From Myxococcota bacterium (GTDB lineage Bacteria > Myxococcota_A > UBA9160 > UBA4427), in contig JAWKRT010000001.1 in NCBI GenBank assembly GCA_041389495.1, positions 1,736,001 through 1,800,000 on the forward strand: 64,000 nucleotides of DNA. The letters are read 5' to 3'. The stretch's first letter is position 1, and each line of letters opens with the position of its first letter. The position numbers and the translations under genes were made by a program. The notes beneath the pieces were generated by a model. It did not search any database, had not been told where the DNA came from, and saw only the letters and a list, made by a program, of their open reading frames with translations. This document shows, in pieces, positions 25,166 to 35,270 of the stretch.

Positions 25166-26934
25166 GCGGCGAGCCGCTGCTGCGCGTCGACGGCCTCGAG
25201 AAGCACTTCCCGGTGACGGCGGGCGTGCTCGGGCGGACGGTCGGGCAGGTGAAGGCCGTCGACGGCGTCTCGTTCGAGCTCGGCGCCGGACGCACGCTCG
25301 GCCTCGTCGGCGAGTCGGGCTGCGGCAAGACGACGGTCGGCGAGTGCATCGTGCGGCTGCTCGAGCCGACGGGCGGCCGCATCCTCTTCGGCGGCCGCGA
25401 CATCACGCACCTGCCGCAGCAGGAGCTGCGCGCGCTGCGGCGCGAGCTGCAGATCGTCTTCCAGGATCCGTTCGGCTCGCTCAACCCGCGCATGACGGTC
25501 GCGGACATCGTCGGCGAGGCGCTCGCCGTGCACGGGCTCGCGCGCGGCGCGGACGTCGAGCGGCGGGTCGTCGAGGTGCTCGCGCGCGTCGGCATCCCGG
25601 GCGCGTGGATCGGGCGCTATCCGCACGAGTTCTCGGGCGGGCAGCGCCAGCGCATCAGCATCGCGCGCGCGATCGCGCTCGAGCCGCGGCTCGTCGTGTG
25701 CGACGAGGCGGTGTCCGCGCTCGACGTCTCGATCCGCGCGCAGGTGCTGAACCTGCTCGTCGCGCTGCAGCGCGAGATGGGGCTCGCCTACGTCTTCATC
25801 TCGCACGACCTCTCGGTGGTGCGCCACATCGCCGACGACGTGGCGGTCATGTATCTGGGGCAGATCGTCGAGAGCGCGCCGCGCGCCGAGCTGTTCGCGG
25901 CGCCCGCGCACCCGTACGCGCGATCGCTGCTCTCCGCGATCCCGGTCGCCGACCCCGCGCACCGCAGCCGGCGCATCGTGCTCGAGGGCGACGTGCCGAC
26001 GCCGATCGATCCGCCGTCCGGCTGCCGTTTCCACACGCGCTGCCCGGCCGCGTTCGACCGCTGTGCGCGCGAGGAGCCGCCGGCGTTCGGCGTCGGCGCC
26101 GGGCCGCACCGCGTGAAGTGCTGGCACGCGGAGGGGCTCGTCGACGACGCGGGCTGGCACCGCGTCGCGCTCGCGCGCTCGGCCGAGGCGGAGCGCGCGC
26201 GGCGGCGGCCGACGGCGGGCGCGGACGCGCCCGCCTCGCGCTTCGCGCTCGCGGCCGAGCGCGCGCGCGGGGAGCGCGCGATCGACGAGCGCGCGCGGGA
26301 CGAAGACGCGCGCGAGTTGCCCGCGGTCGGCGCGCGGGACGAAGACGCGGGCGAGGCGCGCGGCGGTCGGCGCGAGGGACGAGGACGCGCGCGAGGCGCG
26401 CGCGCGCGCGCGCGACGAGGCAGAGCGCGGCCGCGATGCGCGCGCGCGCGCGGCGCGCCTCGAGGCCCTGCGCGCTCGCGCGCGCGTCGAGGGCGTCGCG
26501 TTCGCGGCGGGCGCGGTCGCCGTCGTCGCGGGATCGGCTTCGCTCGGCGCGCTGCTCGCACTCGCCGCGCTCGGGAGCCTGGCGCTGCGGCCGGCGACGC
26601 GCGGCCGCCGCGCGCGCGCGACCGCCGCGGTCGCGCGCGGGGGCGCCGTGTCCCAGGCCGCGGGGAGCCTCGTCGCGTCGCGCGCGCGCGTGCGCGACGC
26701 GCGCGCCCGCATCGCCGCGATCGAACGCGAGCTCGCCGAGGTGCACGCGCTCACCGGGGCCTACCCGGATGCGCTGCGCGATCTCGGCTGGCGGCTCGCC
26801 GGGCAGGGTGGCGTCGACGGCGCGAACGCCGACCCGGGCCTCGATCCGTGGGGCCGCGCGTGGACCTATCGCGCAGACGACGCGGGCTATGCGCTCGCGA
26901 GCGCCGGGCCCGACGGCGTCGACGGGACCGATGA
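25162..26934 (+). CDS. dppF: peptide ABC ATPase, DppF/OppF type, 3' end frame-broken
   Basis: Residues 1-330 are a standard DppF: Walker A GESGCGKTT, VFQDPFGSLNPRMTV, FSGGQRQRISIARA, Walker B VVCDEAVSALDVS, ISHDLSVV, and the cysteine tail CRFHTRCPAAFDRC. After about 26150 a charged Ala/Arg/Glu/Asp linker follows with the repeated motif ARDEDA. Past roughly 26350 the reading frame gives only Arg/Gly-rich nonsense to 26934, while sensible coding continues in the next frame. The repeats are 39 nt apart, then 40 nt, so one extra base shifts the frame. The intact parent may have been a DppF fused to the GspG-like domain downstream, or dppF may simply have lost its stop. Confidence 0.8.
   Translation: MSGEPLLRVDGLEKHFPVTAGVLGRTVGQVKAVDGVSFELGAGRTLGLVGESGCGKTTVGECIVRLLEPTGGRILFGGRDITHLPQQELRALRRELQIVFQDPFGSLNPRMTVADIVGEALAVHGLARGADVERRVVEVLARVGIPGAWIGRYPHEFSGGQRQRISIARAIALEPRLVVCDEAVSALDVSIRAQVLNLLVALQREMGLAYVFISHDLSVVRHIADDVAVMYLGQIVESAPRAELFAAPAHPYARSLLSAIPVADPAHRSRRIVLEGDVPTPIDPPSGCRFHTRCPAAFDRCAREEPPAFGVGAGPHRVKCWHAEGLVDDAGWHRVALARSAEAERARRRPTAGADAPASRFALAAERARGERAIDERARDEDARELPAVGARDEDAGEARGGRREGRGRARGARARARRGRARPRCARARGAPRGPARSRARRGRRVRGGRGRRRRGIGFARRAARTRRAREPGAAAGDARPPRARDRRGRARGRRVPGRGEPRRVARARARRARPHRRDRTRARRGARAHRGLPGCAARSRLAARRAGWRRRRERRPGPRSVGPRVDLSRRRRGLCARERRARRRRRDR
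26299..26386 (+). repeat. three imperfect ~39-bp direct repeats
   Basis: The core GACGAAGAC/GACGAGGAC starts at 26299, 26338 and 26378, each flanked by similar GCG/CGC codons and GCGGTCGGCGCG. The first period is 39 nt and the second is 40 nt because of one extra G/C near 26358-26362. Confidence 0.75.
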
Positions 26935-26989
26935 CGACGTGCTGGGCGCGGGTCCCGCGCGCGATGGCGCGTCGGCGAGCGGCTCGTGA
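26648..26989 (+). CDS. GspG/T2SSG-like domain protein, probably 5'-truncated by frameshift
   Basis: The literal frame starts at a GTG (26648) and encodes 113 residues, but coding character clearly extends upstream in this frame to about 26378. That part holds a charged helix (RLEALRARARVEG) and a ~32-residue hydrophobic segment (VAFAAGAVAVVAG, then LGALLALAALGSLAL), with no start codon. The C-terminal half, from ALTGAYPDALRDL on, resembles the type II secretion major-pseudopilin core: DPWGRAWTYR and SAGPDGVDGTDDDV, with Asp-rich calcium-loop character. There is no pilin leader (GFTLIE). Its stop overlaps the GTG of the next SBP gene. Whether it is an independent protein or the C-terminus of dppF is open. 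Confidence 0.55.
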   Translation: MSQAAGSLVASRARVRDARARIAAIERELAEVHALTGAYPDALRDLGWRLAGQGGVDGANADPGLDPWGRAWTYRADDAGYALASAGPDGVDGTDDDVLGAGPARDGASASGS

Positions 26990-29064
26990 GCCGCGCGCTC
27001 GTCGCGCTCGCCGCCATCGTCGCGCTCGCGCTCGCCCTCGTCGCGCTCGGGCTGCGCGCGTCGGTCGAGACGCCCGCCGACTTCCGCTTCGTGAACGGCA
27101 CCGAGCCGCGCACGCTCGACCCCGGGCTCGCGACCGGGCAGCCGGAGGGGCGCGTCCTGATCGCGCTCTTCGAGGGGCTGCTCCGCTACGACGAGCGCAC
27201 GATGGAGCCCGTGCCCGGCGTCGCGGAGAGCCATTCGGTCTCGGCGGACGGCCTGCGGTACGAGTTCCGACTGCGCGCCGACGCGCGCTGGAGCGACGGC
27301 GCACCCGTCACCGCGCACGACTTCGCGTGGTCGTGGCGCCGCCTGCAGCAGCCCGCGCTCGGGTCGGAGTACGCCTTCCTGCTGCACATGGTGCGGCACG
27401 CGAAGGAGCTCAATCTGTACGGCGCACAGGCGGACGCGCTGCGCGGACCCGTGCGCGAGGCGTTCGCCGACTTCGCGCGTGCGCACGCGCGCGGCGCGTC
27501 GGCCGCGGAGTGGCAGGCGTTCGCGCGCGCGCACGGCCTGCACGAGCTCGCGGCGGGCGACGCCGAGCCCGCGCTCGCGCGCGCGCTCGCGCCGGGCGCG
27601 GCGCTCCCCGACGCGGCCGCGGTCGACGTCGTCGCGCGCGCGATCGATGCGCAGGCCGCGCGGCGCGCGCGCGCCTTCGCGGACGCCGACGCGCACTTCG
27701 GCGTCGACGAGGGCGTGTTCGCCGTCGACGACCGCACGCTCGTCGTCGAGCTGCGCGCGCCGACGCCGTACTTCCCGGCGGTGGCCGCGTTCTACACGGC
27801 GTATCCCGTGCCGCGCCACGTCGTCGAGGCACCGGGCAACGCGAGCGACTGGTTCCTGCCCGGGAAGATCGCGACGAACGGGCCGTTCCGGCTCGAGAGC
27901 TGGGCCGTGCACCACCGCATCCGGCTCGTGCGCAGCGACACCTACTGGGGGCGCGACGAGGTCGCGCTCGCGCGCGTCGACGTGCTGCCGATCGAGCACC
28001 AGGCCACGGCGCTCAACCTCTACCTGACGGGCGAGGTCGACTGGCTGCCCGATCTCTTCCCGGCCGCGCTCGCCGACGCGCTGCGCGCGCGCGACGACTT
28101 CTACGCGCAGCCCGGGCTCAGCGTGTACTACTACAAGCTGCGCACGACGGCGCCGCCGCTCGACGACGTGCGCGTGCGGCGCGCGCTCAACCTCGCGATC
28201 GACCGGCGCGTGATCGTCGACGAGGTGCTCGGTCTCGGACAGGTGCCCGCCTCCCACTTCGTGCCGCCGGGCATGGCGGGCTACACGCCGCCGCCGTCTG
28301 CGCTGCGCTTCGATCCGGCCGAAGCGCGGCGCCTGCTCGCGGAGTCCGGCCACCCGGGCGGCGAGGGCATCGACGAGGTGGGCATCCTCTACAACACGAA
28401 CGAGGAGCACCGGAAGATCGCCGAGGTGGTGGCCGACCAGCTCCGGCGCCACCTCGGCATCCGCGCGCGCGCGTACAACCAGGAGTGGCAGTCGTTCCTC
28501 GCGACGCTGCGCGCGGGCGACTTCGAGATCGCGCGCTCCGGATGGATCGGCGACTACGAGGATCCGAACACGTTCCTCGACATGTGGGTGACGGACGGGC
28601 CCAACAACAACACGGGCTGGTCCGACCCGCTCTACGACCTGTGCATCGCCTCGGCCGCGGACGTCGGCGCCTTCGTCGCGCGCCCCGACGCGCTCGCGCA
28701 CGCGTGGAAGGAGCCCGGCGCGATGCGCGCGGCGCTCGAGGCCGCGCGCGCGCCGGCCCGCGACCCGGCGGCGCGCGTGCGCGCGCTCGAGGCGCTGCGC
28801 ATGCAGCTGCTGCGCGAGGCGGAAGCGCGCCTGCTCGATGACGGCCTGCCGATCGTGCCGCTCTACTTCCGCGTGAACGCGGGCCTGCTCGCCCCGCGCG
28901 TGCAGGGCCTCTACACCGAGCTCGAGCGCGACGGCGCGCGCAGCCCGAACCTGCGCGACATCCACCCGCTGCGCGGCATCCGGATCGCGGCCGCGGCCAC
29001 GGACGCGATCACGGACGCCGCGTCGCCTGCGCGCGGAACGGCGCTCGCCGGAGCGCGCCCGTGA
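26986..29064 (+). CDS. oppA: oligopeptide-binding protein, OppA-like
   Basis: A 692-residue SBP family 5 protein with an N-terminal signal or anchor (about residues 3-24) and no lipobox. OppA marks include FRFVNGTEPRTLDPG, GRVLIALFEGL, FRLRADARWSDGAPV, NGPFRLESW, DDVRVRRALNLAIDR and the OppA-type end block GDYEDPNTFLDMW with NNNTGWSD. An Ala/Arg-rich insertion of about 90 residues (roughly 145-240) interrupts the usual fold near ADARWSDG...RTLVVEL. It heads the second importer. The GTG overlaps the stop of the GspG-like frame, so the two importers may form one transcript. Confidence 0.93.
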   Translation: MSRALVALAAIVALALALVALGLRASVETPADFRFVNGTEPRTLDPGLATGQPEGRVLIALFEGLLRYDERTMEPVPGVAESHSVSADGLRYEFRLRADARWSDGAPVTAHDFAWSWRRLQQPALGSEYAFLLHMVRHAKELNLYGAQADALRGPVREAFADFARAHARGASAAEWQAFARAHGLHELAAGDAEPALARALAPGAALPDAAAVDVVARAIDAQAARRARAFADADAHFGVDEGVFAVDDRTLVVELRAPTPYFPAVAAFYTAYPVPRHVVEAPGNASDWFLPGKIATNGPFRLESWAVHHRIRLVRSDTYWGRDEVALARVDVLPIEHQATALNLYLTGEVDWLPDLFPAALADALRARDDFYAQPGLSVYYYKLRTTAPPLDDVRVRRALNLAIDRRVIVDEVLGLGQVPASHFVPPGMAGYTPPPSALRFDPAEARRLLAESGHPGGEGIDEVGILYNTNEEHRKIAEVVADQLRRHLGIRARAYNQEWQSFLATLRAGDFEIARSGWIGDYEDPNTFLDMWVTDGPNNNTGWSDPLYDLCIASAADVGAFVARPDALAHAWKEPGAMRAALEAARAPARDPAARVRALEALRMQLLREAEARLLDDGLPIVPLYFRVNAGLLAPRVQGLYTELERDGARSPNLRDIHPLRGIRIAAAATDAITDAASPARGTALAGARP

Positions 29065-30248
29065 GCGCGGGCGCGCTCGCCGCGCTCGCGCTCGGCCTCG
29101 GCGTCGTGACGGCGCCCGTCTGGCTCCCGCGCCGCGCGGTGCGCGTCGTCGGCGCGCTCTGGCTCGGTGTCGCGTGCGCGCTGCTCGCGCGCGCGACCGG
29201 CGCGGCGGCCGCGGTCGCCGCGCCGGTCGGCGCCGCTTCCGACGCGGGCGTGCTCGCGGCCGCCGCGCTCCTCGGCCTCGCCGCCGCCGCGCTCGGCTTC
29301 GCGAGCGGCGCGCACGCGTTCCTGCGCCGCGTCGCCTTCCTCGTCCCGTCGCTCGTGCTGCTCGTGTTCGCGACGACCGTCCTGATGTTCCAGGCGCCGG
29401 GCAACCCGTTCGCGCAGGAGCGCGCGTCGTCGCCGCAGGTCGAGGCCGCGCTGCGCGCGCAGTACGGCGTGCCGGAGAGCGCGACGGCGTTCTTCGCGAT
29501 CTACGTGCGGCGCCTGGTCGTCGACGGGACGATGGGCCCGTCGATCAAGGTGCAGGGGCGCAGCGTCGAGGACCTGCTGCTTCCCGCGCTCCCGGTGAGC
29601 TTCTCGCTCGGCCTGCTCGCGCTCGCGCTCGCGCTCGTCGCGGGCGTCGCCGTCGGTCTGCGCGCCGGACTCGCGCCGCGCTCGTGGAGCGACCACGGCA
29701 GCATGGCGCTCGCACTCGTCGGCATCTCGCTGCCGAGCTTCGTGATCGGCGCGCTCGGCATCCTCGTCTTCGGGCTCGCGCTCGGGTGGCTGCCGGTCGC
29801 GGGCTGGGGAACCGTGCGCCACGTCGTGCTCCCCGCCGTGACGCTCGCGCTGCCCTATGCCGCGTACATCGCGCGGCTCGTGCGCGCCGGAACGATCGAA
29901 GCCATGCAGCAGGACTGGGTGCGCACTGCGCGCGCGAAGGGCCTGCCCGAGCGCGAGGTCGTGTTGCGCCACGCGCTGCCGGCCGCGATCGCGCCGGCGG
30001 TCGCGTACCTCGGCCCCGCGGCGGCGGGCGTGCTGACGGGCTCGTTCGTCGTGGAGGTGCTGTTCGGCATCCCGGGGATGGGCCAGTGGTTCGTGAAGGG
30101 CGCGATCAACCGCGACTACGCGGTCGTGCTCGGCACGGCGACGATCTACTTCGCCGCGATCACGCTCTTCAACCTCGCCGTCGACCTCGCGCAGGGCTGG
30201 CTCGACCCGCGCGTGCGCGACGCCGACGCGGCGGGGGAGGGCGCGTGA
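29061..30248 (+). CDS. oppB: oligopeptide ABC permease, OppB type
   Basis: A 395-residue permease. Three extra N-terminal hydrophobic segments (about residues 5-95) precede the canonical TM1 (FLVPSLVLLVFATTVLMF), explaining its excess over the usual ~310. The family sequence then follows: PVSFSLGLLALALAL, LPSFVIGALGILVFG, the EAA loop (TARAKGLPEREVVLRHALP) and EVLFGIPGMGQWFV. The segment between TM1 and the second core helix is short, unlike the first importer's DppB. GTG start overlapping oppA, stop overlapping oppC. Confidence 0.93.
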   Translation: MSAGALAALALGLGVVTAPVWLPRRAVRVVGALWLGVACALLARATGAAAAVAAPVGAASDAGVLAAAALLGLAAAALGFASGAHAFLRRVAFLVPSLVLLVFATTVLMFQAPGNPFAQERASSPQVEAALRAQYGVPESATAFFAIYVRRLVVDGTMGPSIKVQGRSVEDLLLPALPVSFSLGLLALALALVAGVAVGLRAGLAPRSWSDHGSMALALVGISLPSFVIGALGILVFGLALGWLPVAGWGTVRHVVLPAVTLALPYAAYIARLVRAGTIEAMQQDWVRTARAKGLPEREVVLRHALPAAIAPAVAYLGPAAAGVLTGSFVVEVLFGIPGMGQWFVKGAINRDYAVVLGTATIYFAAITLFNLAVDLAQGWLDPRVRDADAAGEGA

Positions 30249-31195
30249 GCGCGCCGGGCGACCCGCCCGTCGACCCGACGGGCGACCCGCGGGTCGACGC
30301 GCGGCGCGGCGCTCGCGGCGCGCGCGCGGGCGCGCGCGAGCTCGGCCCCGGGCGGCTCGCGCTGCGGCGCCTGCGTCGCGATCGCGCGGCGACGGCCGGG
30401 ATCGTCGCGCTCGCGCTCGTCGCGTTCGCGTGCTTCGGGCTGCCGACGCTCCTCGCGCTCGATCCCGAGACGACGGCGCCCGAGCTCCACCTGCGCGCCC
30501 CCTCGGCGGACGCCTGGCTCGGCCGCGACGCGCTCGGGCGGGACGTGCTCGCGCGCGTGCTCGTCGGCGGCCGCACGTCGCTGCTCGTCGGCGTCACGGC
30601 GACGGTCGCATCCGTCGTGATCGGCGTGCTGTACGGGATGGTCGCGGGCTTCTACGGCGGCTGGATCGACGAGGCGATGATGCGCCTCGTCGACTTCCTC
30701 TACGGCCTCCCGTACATGTTCCTCGTCATCCTGATCATGCTGCTCTTCGACGAGACGGCGCGCGGCAATCCGCTGCCCGTCTTCCTCGCGCTCGGTCTCG
30801 TGCAGTGGCTCACGATGGCGCGCATCGTGCGCGGCGAGACGCGCGCGCTGCGCGAGCGCGAGTTCGTGCTCGCGGCGCGGACGATCGGCGCGAGCGACCT
30901 GCGCGTCCTGCTGCGCCACGTGCTCCCGAACCTGCTCGGCGTGATCAGCGTGTACGCGACGCTGACCGTGCCGTCCGTGATCCTGCTCGAGTCGTTCCTC
31001 TCGTTCCTCGGGCTCGGCGTCGCGCTCTCGTGGGGGCGGCTCGCCGCCGAGGCGGTCGACATCGTGAACCCGATCCGCTCGACGTGGTGGCTGCTCGCGG
31101 CGCCGAGCGCGTTCCTCGCCGTCACGCTGCTCGCGCTCAACTTCGTCGGCGACGGCCTGCGCGACGCGCTCGACCCGCGGAGCGACGCGTCGTGA
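30245..31195 (+). CDS. oppC: oligopeptide ABC permease, OppC type
   Basis: A 316-residue permease of normal size after an Asp/Pro/Arg-rich cytoplasmic N-terminus. Core features: WLGRDALGRDVLARVLVGGRTSL, GFYGGWIDEAMMR, the EAA loop (AARTIGASDLRVLLRHVLPN) and ESFLSFLGLGVALSWGR. The Q-x-L motif VQWLTMARIVR is that of OppC. It works with OppB as the second pore. GTG overlaps the oppB stop and TGA overlaps the GTG of oppD. Confidence 0.94.
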   Translation: MSAPGDPPVDPTGDPRVDARRGARGARAGARELGPGRLALRRLRRDRAATAGIVALALVAFACFGLPTLLALDPETTAPELHLRAPSADAWLGRDALGRDVLARVLVGGRTSLLVGVTATVASVVIGVLYGMVAGFYGGWIDEAMMRLVDFLYGLPYMFLVILIMLLFDETARGNPLPVFLALGLVQWLTMARIVRGETRALREREFVLAARTIGASDLRVLLRHVLPNLLGVISVYATLTVPSVILLESFLSFLGLGVALSWGRLAAEAVDIVNPIRSTWWLLAAPSAFLAVTLLALNFVGDGLRDALDPRSDAS

Positions 31196-32216
31196 ACGCG
31201 ACGGCACCCGGCGCGGCGAGGGGCGCGGCCGAACCGCTGCTCGAGGTCGACGACCTGCGCGTGCGCATCGACGGCGAGACGCCGCGCGACCCCGCCGTGC
31301 GCGCCGTCGACGGCGTCTCGCTCCGGATCGCGCGCGGCGAGTCGCTCGGGCTCGTCGGCGAGTCGGGCTGTGGGAAGACGCTCGCGAGCCTCGCCGTGAT
31401 GGGCCTCCTGCCGCGCCCGCGCGGGCGCCTCGCGTCGGGACGCATCCGGCTCGCGGGGCGCGACCTGACCGCGGGCGACGCGCGCGCGTGGCGCGCGGCG
31501 CGCGGGCGCGACGTCGCGATGATCTTCCAGGATCCGATGACGAGCGCGAACCCGTACCTGCGCGTCGGCGAGCAGCTCGTCGAGGGGCCGCGCCTGCACC
31601 TCGGGCTCTCGCGTCGCGAGGCGCTCGCGCGCGCGCGCGCGATGCTCGAGCGCGTCGGCCTGCCCGACGCGGAGCGGCGTCTGCGCTCCTACCCGCACGA
31701 GCTGTCGGGCGGCATGCGGCAGCGCGTGATGATCGCGATGGCACTGCTCGCCGAGCCCGCGCTGCTGATCGCCGACGAGCCGACGACGGCGCTCGACGTG
31801 ACGATCCAGGCGCAGCTGCTCGCGCTGCTCGCCGAGCTGCGCGCGGAGCGCGGCATGGCGATGCTCCTGATCACGCACGACCTCGGCGTCGTCGCGGGCG
31901 CGTGCGAGCGCGTGCTCGTGATGTACGCGGGGCGCATCGTCGAGGAAGGGCCGACGCGCGAGGTGTTCGCGTCGCCGCACCACCCGTACACGCGCGCGCT
32001 CCTGCGCGCGACGCCGCGCGTCGACGCGCCGCCCGGCGCGCGGCTCGCGAGCCTGCCCGGCCTCCCGCCGCGCCTCGACGCGCCGCCGCCTCCCGGCTGT
32101 GCGTTCGCGCCGCGCTGCCCGCTCGCGCGCGCGGCCTGCCGCGAGGCCGAGCCCGCGCTCGCGGCCTCCGCGCCCGGTCGCGCGCGCCGCTGCATCGCGG
32201 CGCCCGAGGAGCTCGC

Positions 32217-32220
<4 letters not shown>
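31192..32220 (+). CDS. oppD: oligopeptide ABC ATPase, OppD type
   Basis: A 342-residue ATPase. Walker A GESGCGKT, MIFQDPMTSANPYLRVG, signature LSGGMRQRVMIAMA, Walker B LLIADEPTTALDVT and ITHDLGVV are intact. The cysteine tail reads PPGCAFAPRCPLARAACRE. It forms a heterodimer with OppF. The N-terminal 14 residues before LLEVDDLRV are probably disordered; a later start is possible but the GTG overlap with oppC supports this one. Confidence 0.94.
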
Positions 32221-33188
<968 letters not shown>

Positions 33189-33218
33189 GCGCCGCCTCGA
33201 CACGGCTCGGGCGCCTGC

Positions 33219-33225
33219 CTACGCT
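33219..33225 (+). promoter_or_regulatory. CTANNNT -10-like element
   Basis: CTACGCT lies 28 nt before the ATG at 33254, with AGGAGG (33244-33249) between. A plausible separate promoter for the small gene after oppF. Confidence 0.4.
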
Positions 33226-33253
33226 GCGCCGTCTTTCCGCCACAGGAGGGCGA

Positions 33254-33562
33254 ATGCGCCTCGAATACTCGATCTCGATCGACCGCATCGACGTACCCCG
33301 CTTCTCGGTCGAGGCCGTCGAAGGCATCGGCAAGCTCTTCACGCTCGCCACGCTCGTGCTCAACGTCCTCGACGGCAAGGAGCGCGTCGAGATCGTCTTC
33401 CACGGGCTGAACCCCGAGGATCCGGAGCGCAAGATCCGCGGCTTCCAGGAGATCCTCGCGACGTCCGCGACGTCGCGGCCGATCGCGTACGAGACGGGGG
33501 CGGGCGGCCGCGTGCCGGGCTCGTCGAGCTACTTCCAGTGGCTCACGGTGACGCGAGGCTAG
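33254..33562 (+). CDS. small hypothetical protein
   Basis: A 102-residue soluble protein I cannot assign. It begins MRLEYSISIDRIDVPRFS, then a helix (AVEGIGKLFTLATLVLNVLDG), a strand-turn (ERVEIVFHGL), another helix and an aromatic end (SYFQWLTV). AGGAGG lies 4 nt before the ATG, the clearest Shine-Dalgarno in the region, and the protein is compact with normal composition, so it is probably real. Its last 20 nt overlap, tail to tail, the end of the minus-strand kinase gene. Confidence 0.7.
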   Translation: MRLEYSISIDRIDVPRFSVEAVEGIGKLFTLATLVLNVLDGKERVEIVFHGLNPEDPERKIRGFQEILATSATSRPIAYETGAGGRVPGSSSYFQWLTVTRG

Positions 33563-35270
33563 GCGACGCCGCGTCCGCGCAGCCGTCGCCGCGCCAGCGG
33601 TGGCGGCGTGCGCGCGAGAGCCGCACCACCTCCCGCAGCGCGCGCTCGCGCGACGTCGAGAAGGGCAGCGCTCGGGCATAGCATTCGAACGCTGTGCGTC
33701 GCAGCGCGTCGGCGAGGCGCTCGTCGGCGAGCGACGCATTGAGCTCGGCGAGCGCGCGCACGCGCCGCGCGTCGGAGAGCCGGCGGCGGAAGCGGAGCCC
33801 TTCGAGGTCGATCAGTGCGAGGCGCGTCGCGGCGCCGTCCGCTCCGACCCCGGTCGCGAACACGTGCGAGGCCTGCAGGTCGCCGTGGTCGACGCCGCGG
33901 CGGTGGAGGACGAGCAGCAGCGAGGCGAGCGCATCGGCGAGGCGTTCGGGCGCGAGCGCGGCGAGCGCGGGATGCGCCGCGTCCTCGAGGCAGGCCGCGC
34001 CGCCGAGGTCTTCGAGCCGGACGATCGAGCGCGCGCCCGCGCCGCCGCGCGCGCCGAGCTCGATCCACGCGAGCGGCCGCGCCGCCGCGATGCCGCGCGC
34101 GGCGAGCCCGTGGCCGGCGATCCACGCGCGGCGCGCCGGCGAGCCGCGGAGCGCGTCGGCCGCGCGCCGCGCGAGGCCGCCCTTGCGCACCTCCTTCGCG
34201 ACGACCGTCGCGGGCAGCGCGTCGCGCGCGGCGGCGTCGCGCGCGTCGAGGAGCGGCGCGAGCGCGAGGCGCGTGACGCGCGCGCGCGCGTCGTCCTTCA
34301 GCACGTGCGCGGCCGGGTCGTCGTGCGCGGCGAGCGCGCGCGCGATCGCGGCGGCCGGGAGCTCGGCGACGCGCATGCCGCGCACACCCGCGCCCGCGTC
34401 GCCGCAAAGGCGCGCGAAGCGCCGCCCTTCGCGCAGGCAGCGCCGCGTGCGCCCGCGGAAGTGCGCGTGCGCGAGGGCGTCGACGCGCGCTCCCGCGGCG
34501 CGCAGCGCGCGCGCGGTGGCGGCGTCCGCGAGCCGCGCGCGGCGGAGCCGCATCCGCGTCGCGCGCGACGCGCCCGAGAGCGCGAGCGAGAGCTCGAGCG
34601 CCGCGAGGTCGCGCCGTTCGGCCCGGGTGGGAGGCGCTCGGTGGGGCTGCGGCGCGGGAGGCGCGCCGCTCGACGCCGCGGCGTCCGCCCGCGCACCGCG
34701 GCGCGGTGTGCGCGCGCGGCGCGCGCGCTGCCAGTCGAGGATCCACACGCGCTCGCCGTCGACGCGCACGTTCGCCTGGTGCAGGTCGCCGTGCGCGAAG
34801 CCCGCGGCGTGCGCGGCGCGCAGTGCTTCGGCGACGGCGCGCGCGATGCGCGCGCGCTCGGCGGGAGCCGCCGCGGCGAGCGCGCGCGCGAGCGGGACGC
34901 CGGGAACGAACCGGGTGGCGAGCACGTCGCCGCGCGCGTCGCGGAGGAGGGCGAGCGGCTCGGGCACCGCTGCGCGCGCGCGAGCGAGCGCGGCGAGCGC
35001 GCGCCACTCGCGCGCCGACTGCGCGCGCCCGAGCGCGCGGGCGAGCGCCTCGCGCAGCGGTCGACGCGCGCGGAAGCGCTTCAGGACGACGTCGTGGCCG
35101 AGGCCGCGCTCGTCGTCGACGCGCACGCGCACGACGCGCCGGCGTGCCGAGTCGTGGAGCACCTCGCCCTCCGCCTCGCGCGCGAGCGCGCGCGCGACGA
35201 GATCGCGGAGGGCGCGCTCGCCCGCGCGCCACGCGATCGCGCCCGTCGCGGGCGGCGGCGCGGCGCTCAT
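33543..35270 (-). CDS. two-domain LPS-type sugar kinase
   Basis: A 575-residue protein with two eukaryotic-like kinase folds of the Kdo/heptose kinase group. Domain 1 (about 40-190) has VLKRF, FAHGDLHQANV (HxDxxxxN) and ILDWQRAR for the metal Asp. Domain 2 (about 365-520) has VVAKEVRKGG, DHGDLQASHV, where His replaces Asn as in WaaP, and LALIDLEGLRF. These enzymes phosphorylate lipopolysaccharide inner-core sugars at the cytoplasmic face. The ATG overlaps the glycosyltransferase stop as ATGA. The two active sites suggest two core positions are modified by one polypeptide, which is inferred. Confidence 0.8.
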   Translation of the reverse strand: MSAAPPPATGAIAWRAGERALRDLVARALAREAEGEVLHDSARRRVVRVRVDDERGLGHDVVLKRFRARRPLREALARALGRAQSAREWRALAALARARAAVPEPLALLRDARGDVLATRFVPGVPLARALAAAAPAERARIARAVAEALRAAHAAGFAHGDLHQANVRVDGERVWILDWQRARRARTPRRGARADAAASSGAPPAPQPHRAPPTRAERRDLAALELSLALSGASRATRMRLRRARLADAATARALRAAGARVDALAHAHFRGRTRRCLREGRRFARLCGDAGAGVRGMRVAELPAAAIARALAAHDDPAAHVLKDDARARVTRLALAPLLDARDAAARDALPATVVAKEVRKGGLARRAADALRGSPARRAWIAGHGLAARGIAAARPLAWIELGARGGAGARSIVRLEDLGGAACLEDAAHPALAALAPERLADALASLLLVLHRRGVDHGDLQASHVFATGVGADGAATRLALIDLEGLRFRRRLSDARRVRALAELNASLADERLADALRRTAFECYARALPFSTSRERALREVVRLSRARRHRWRGDGCADAASPSLASP

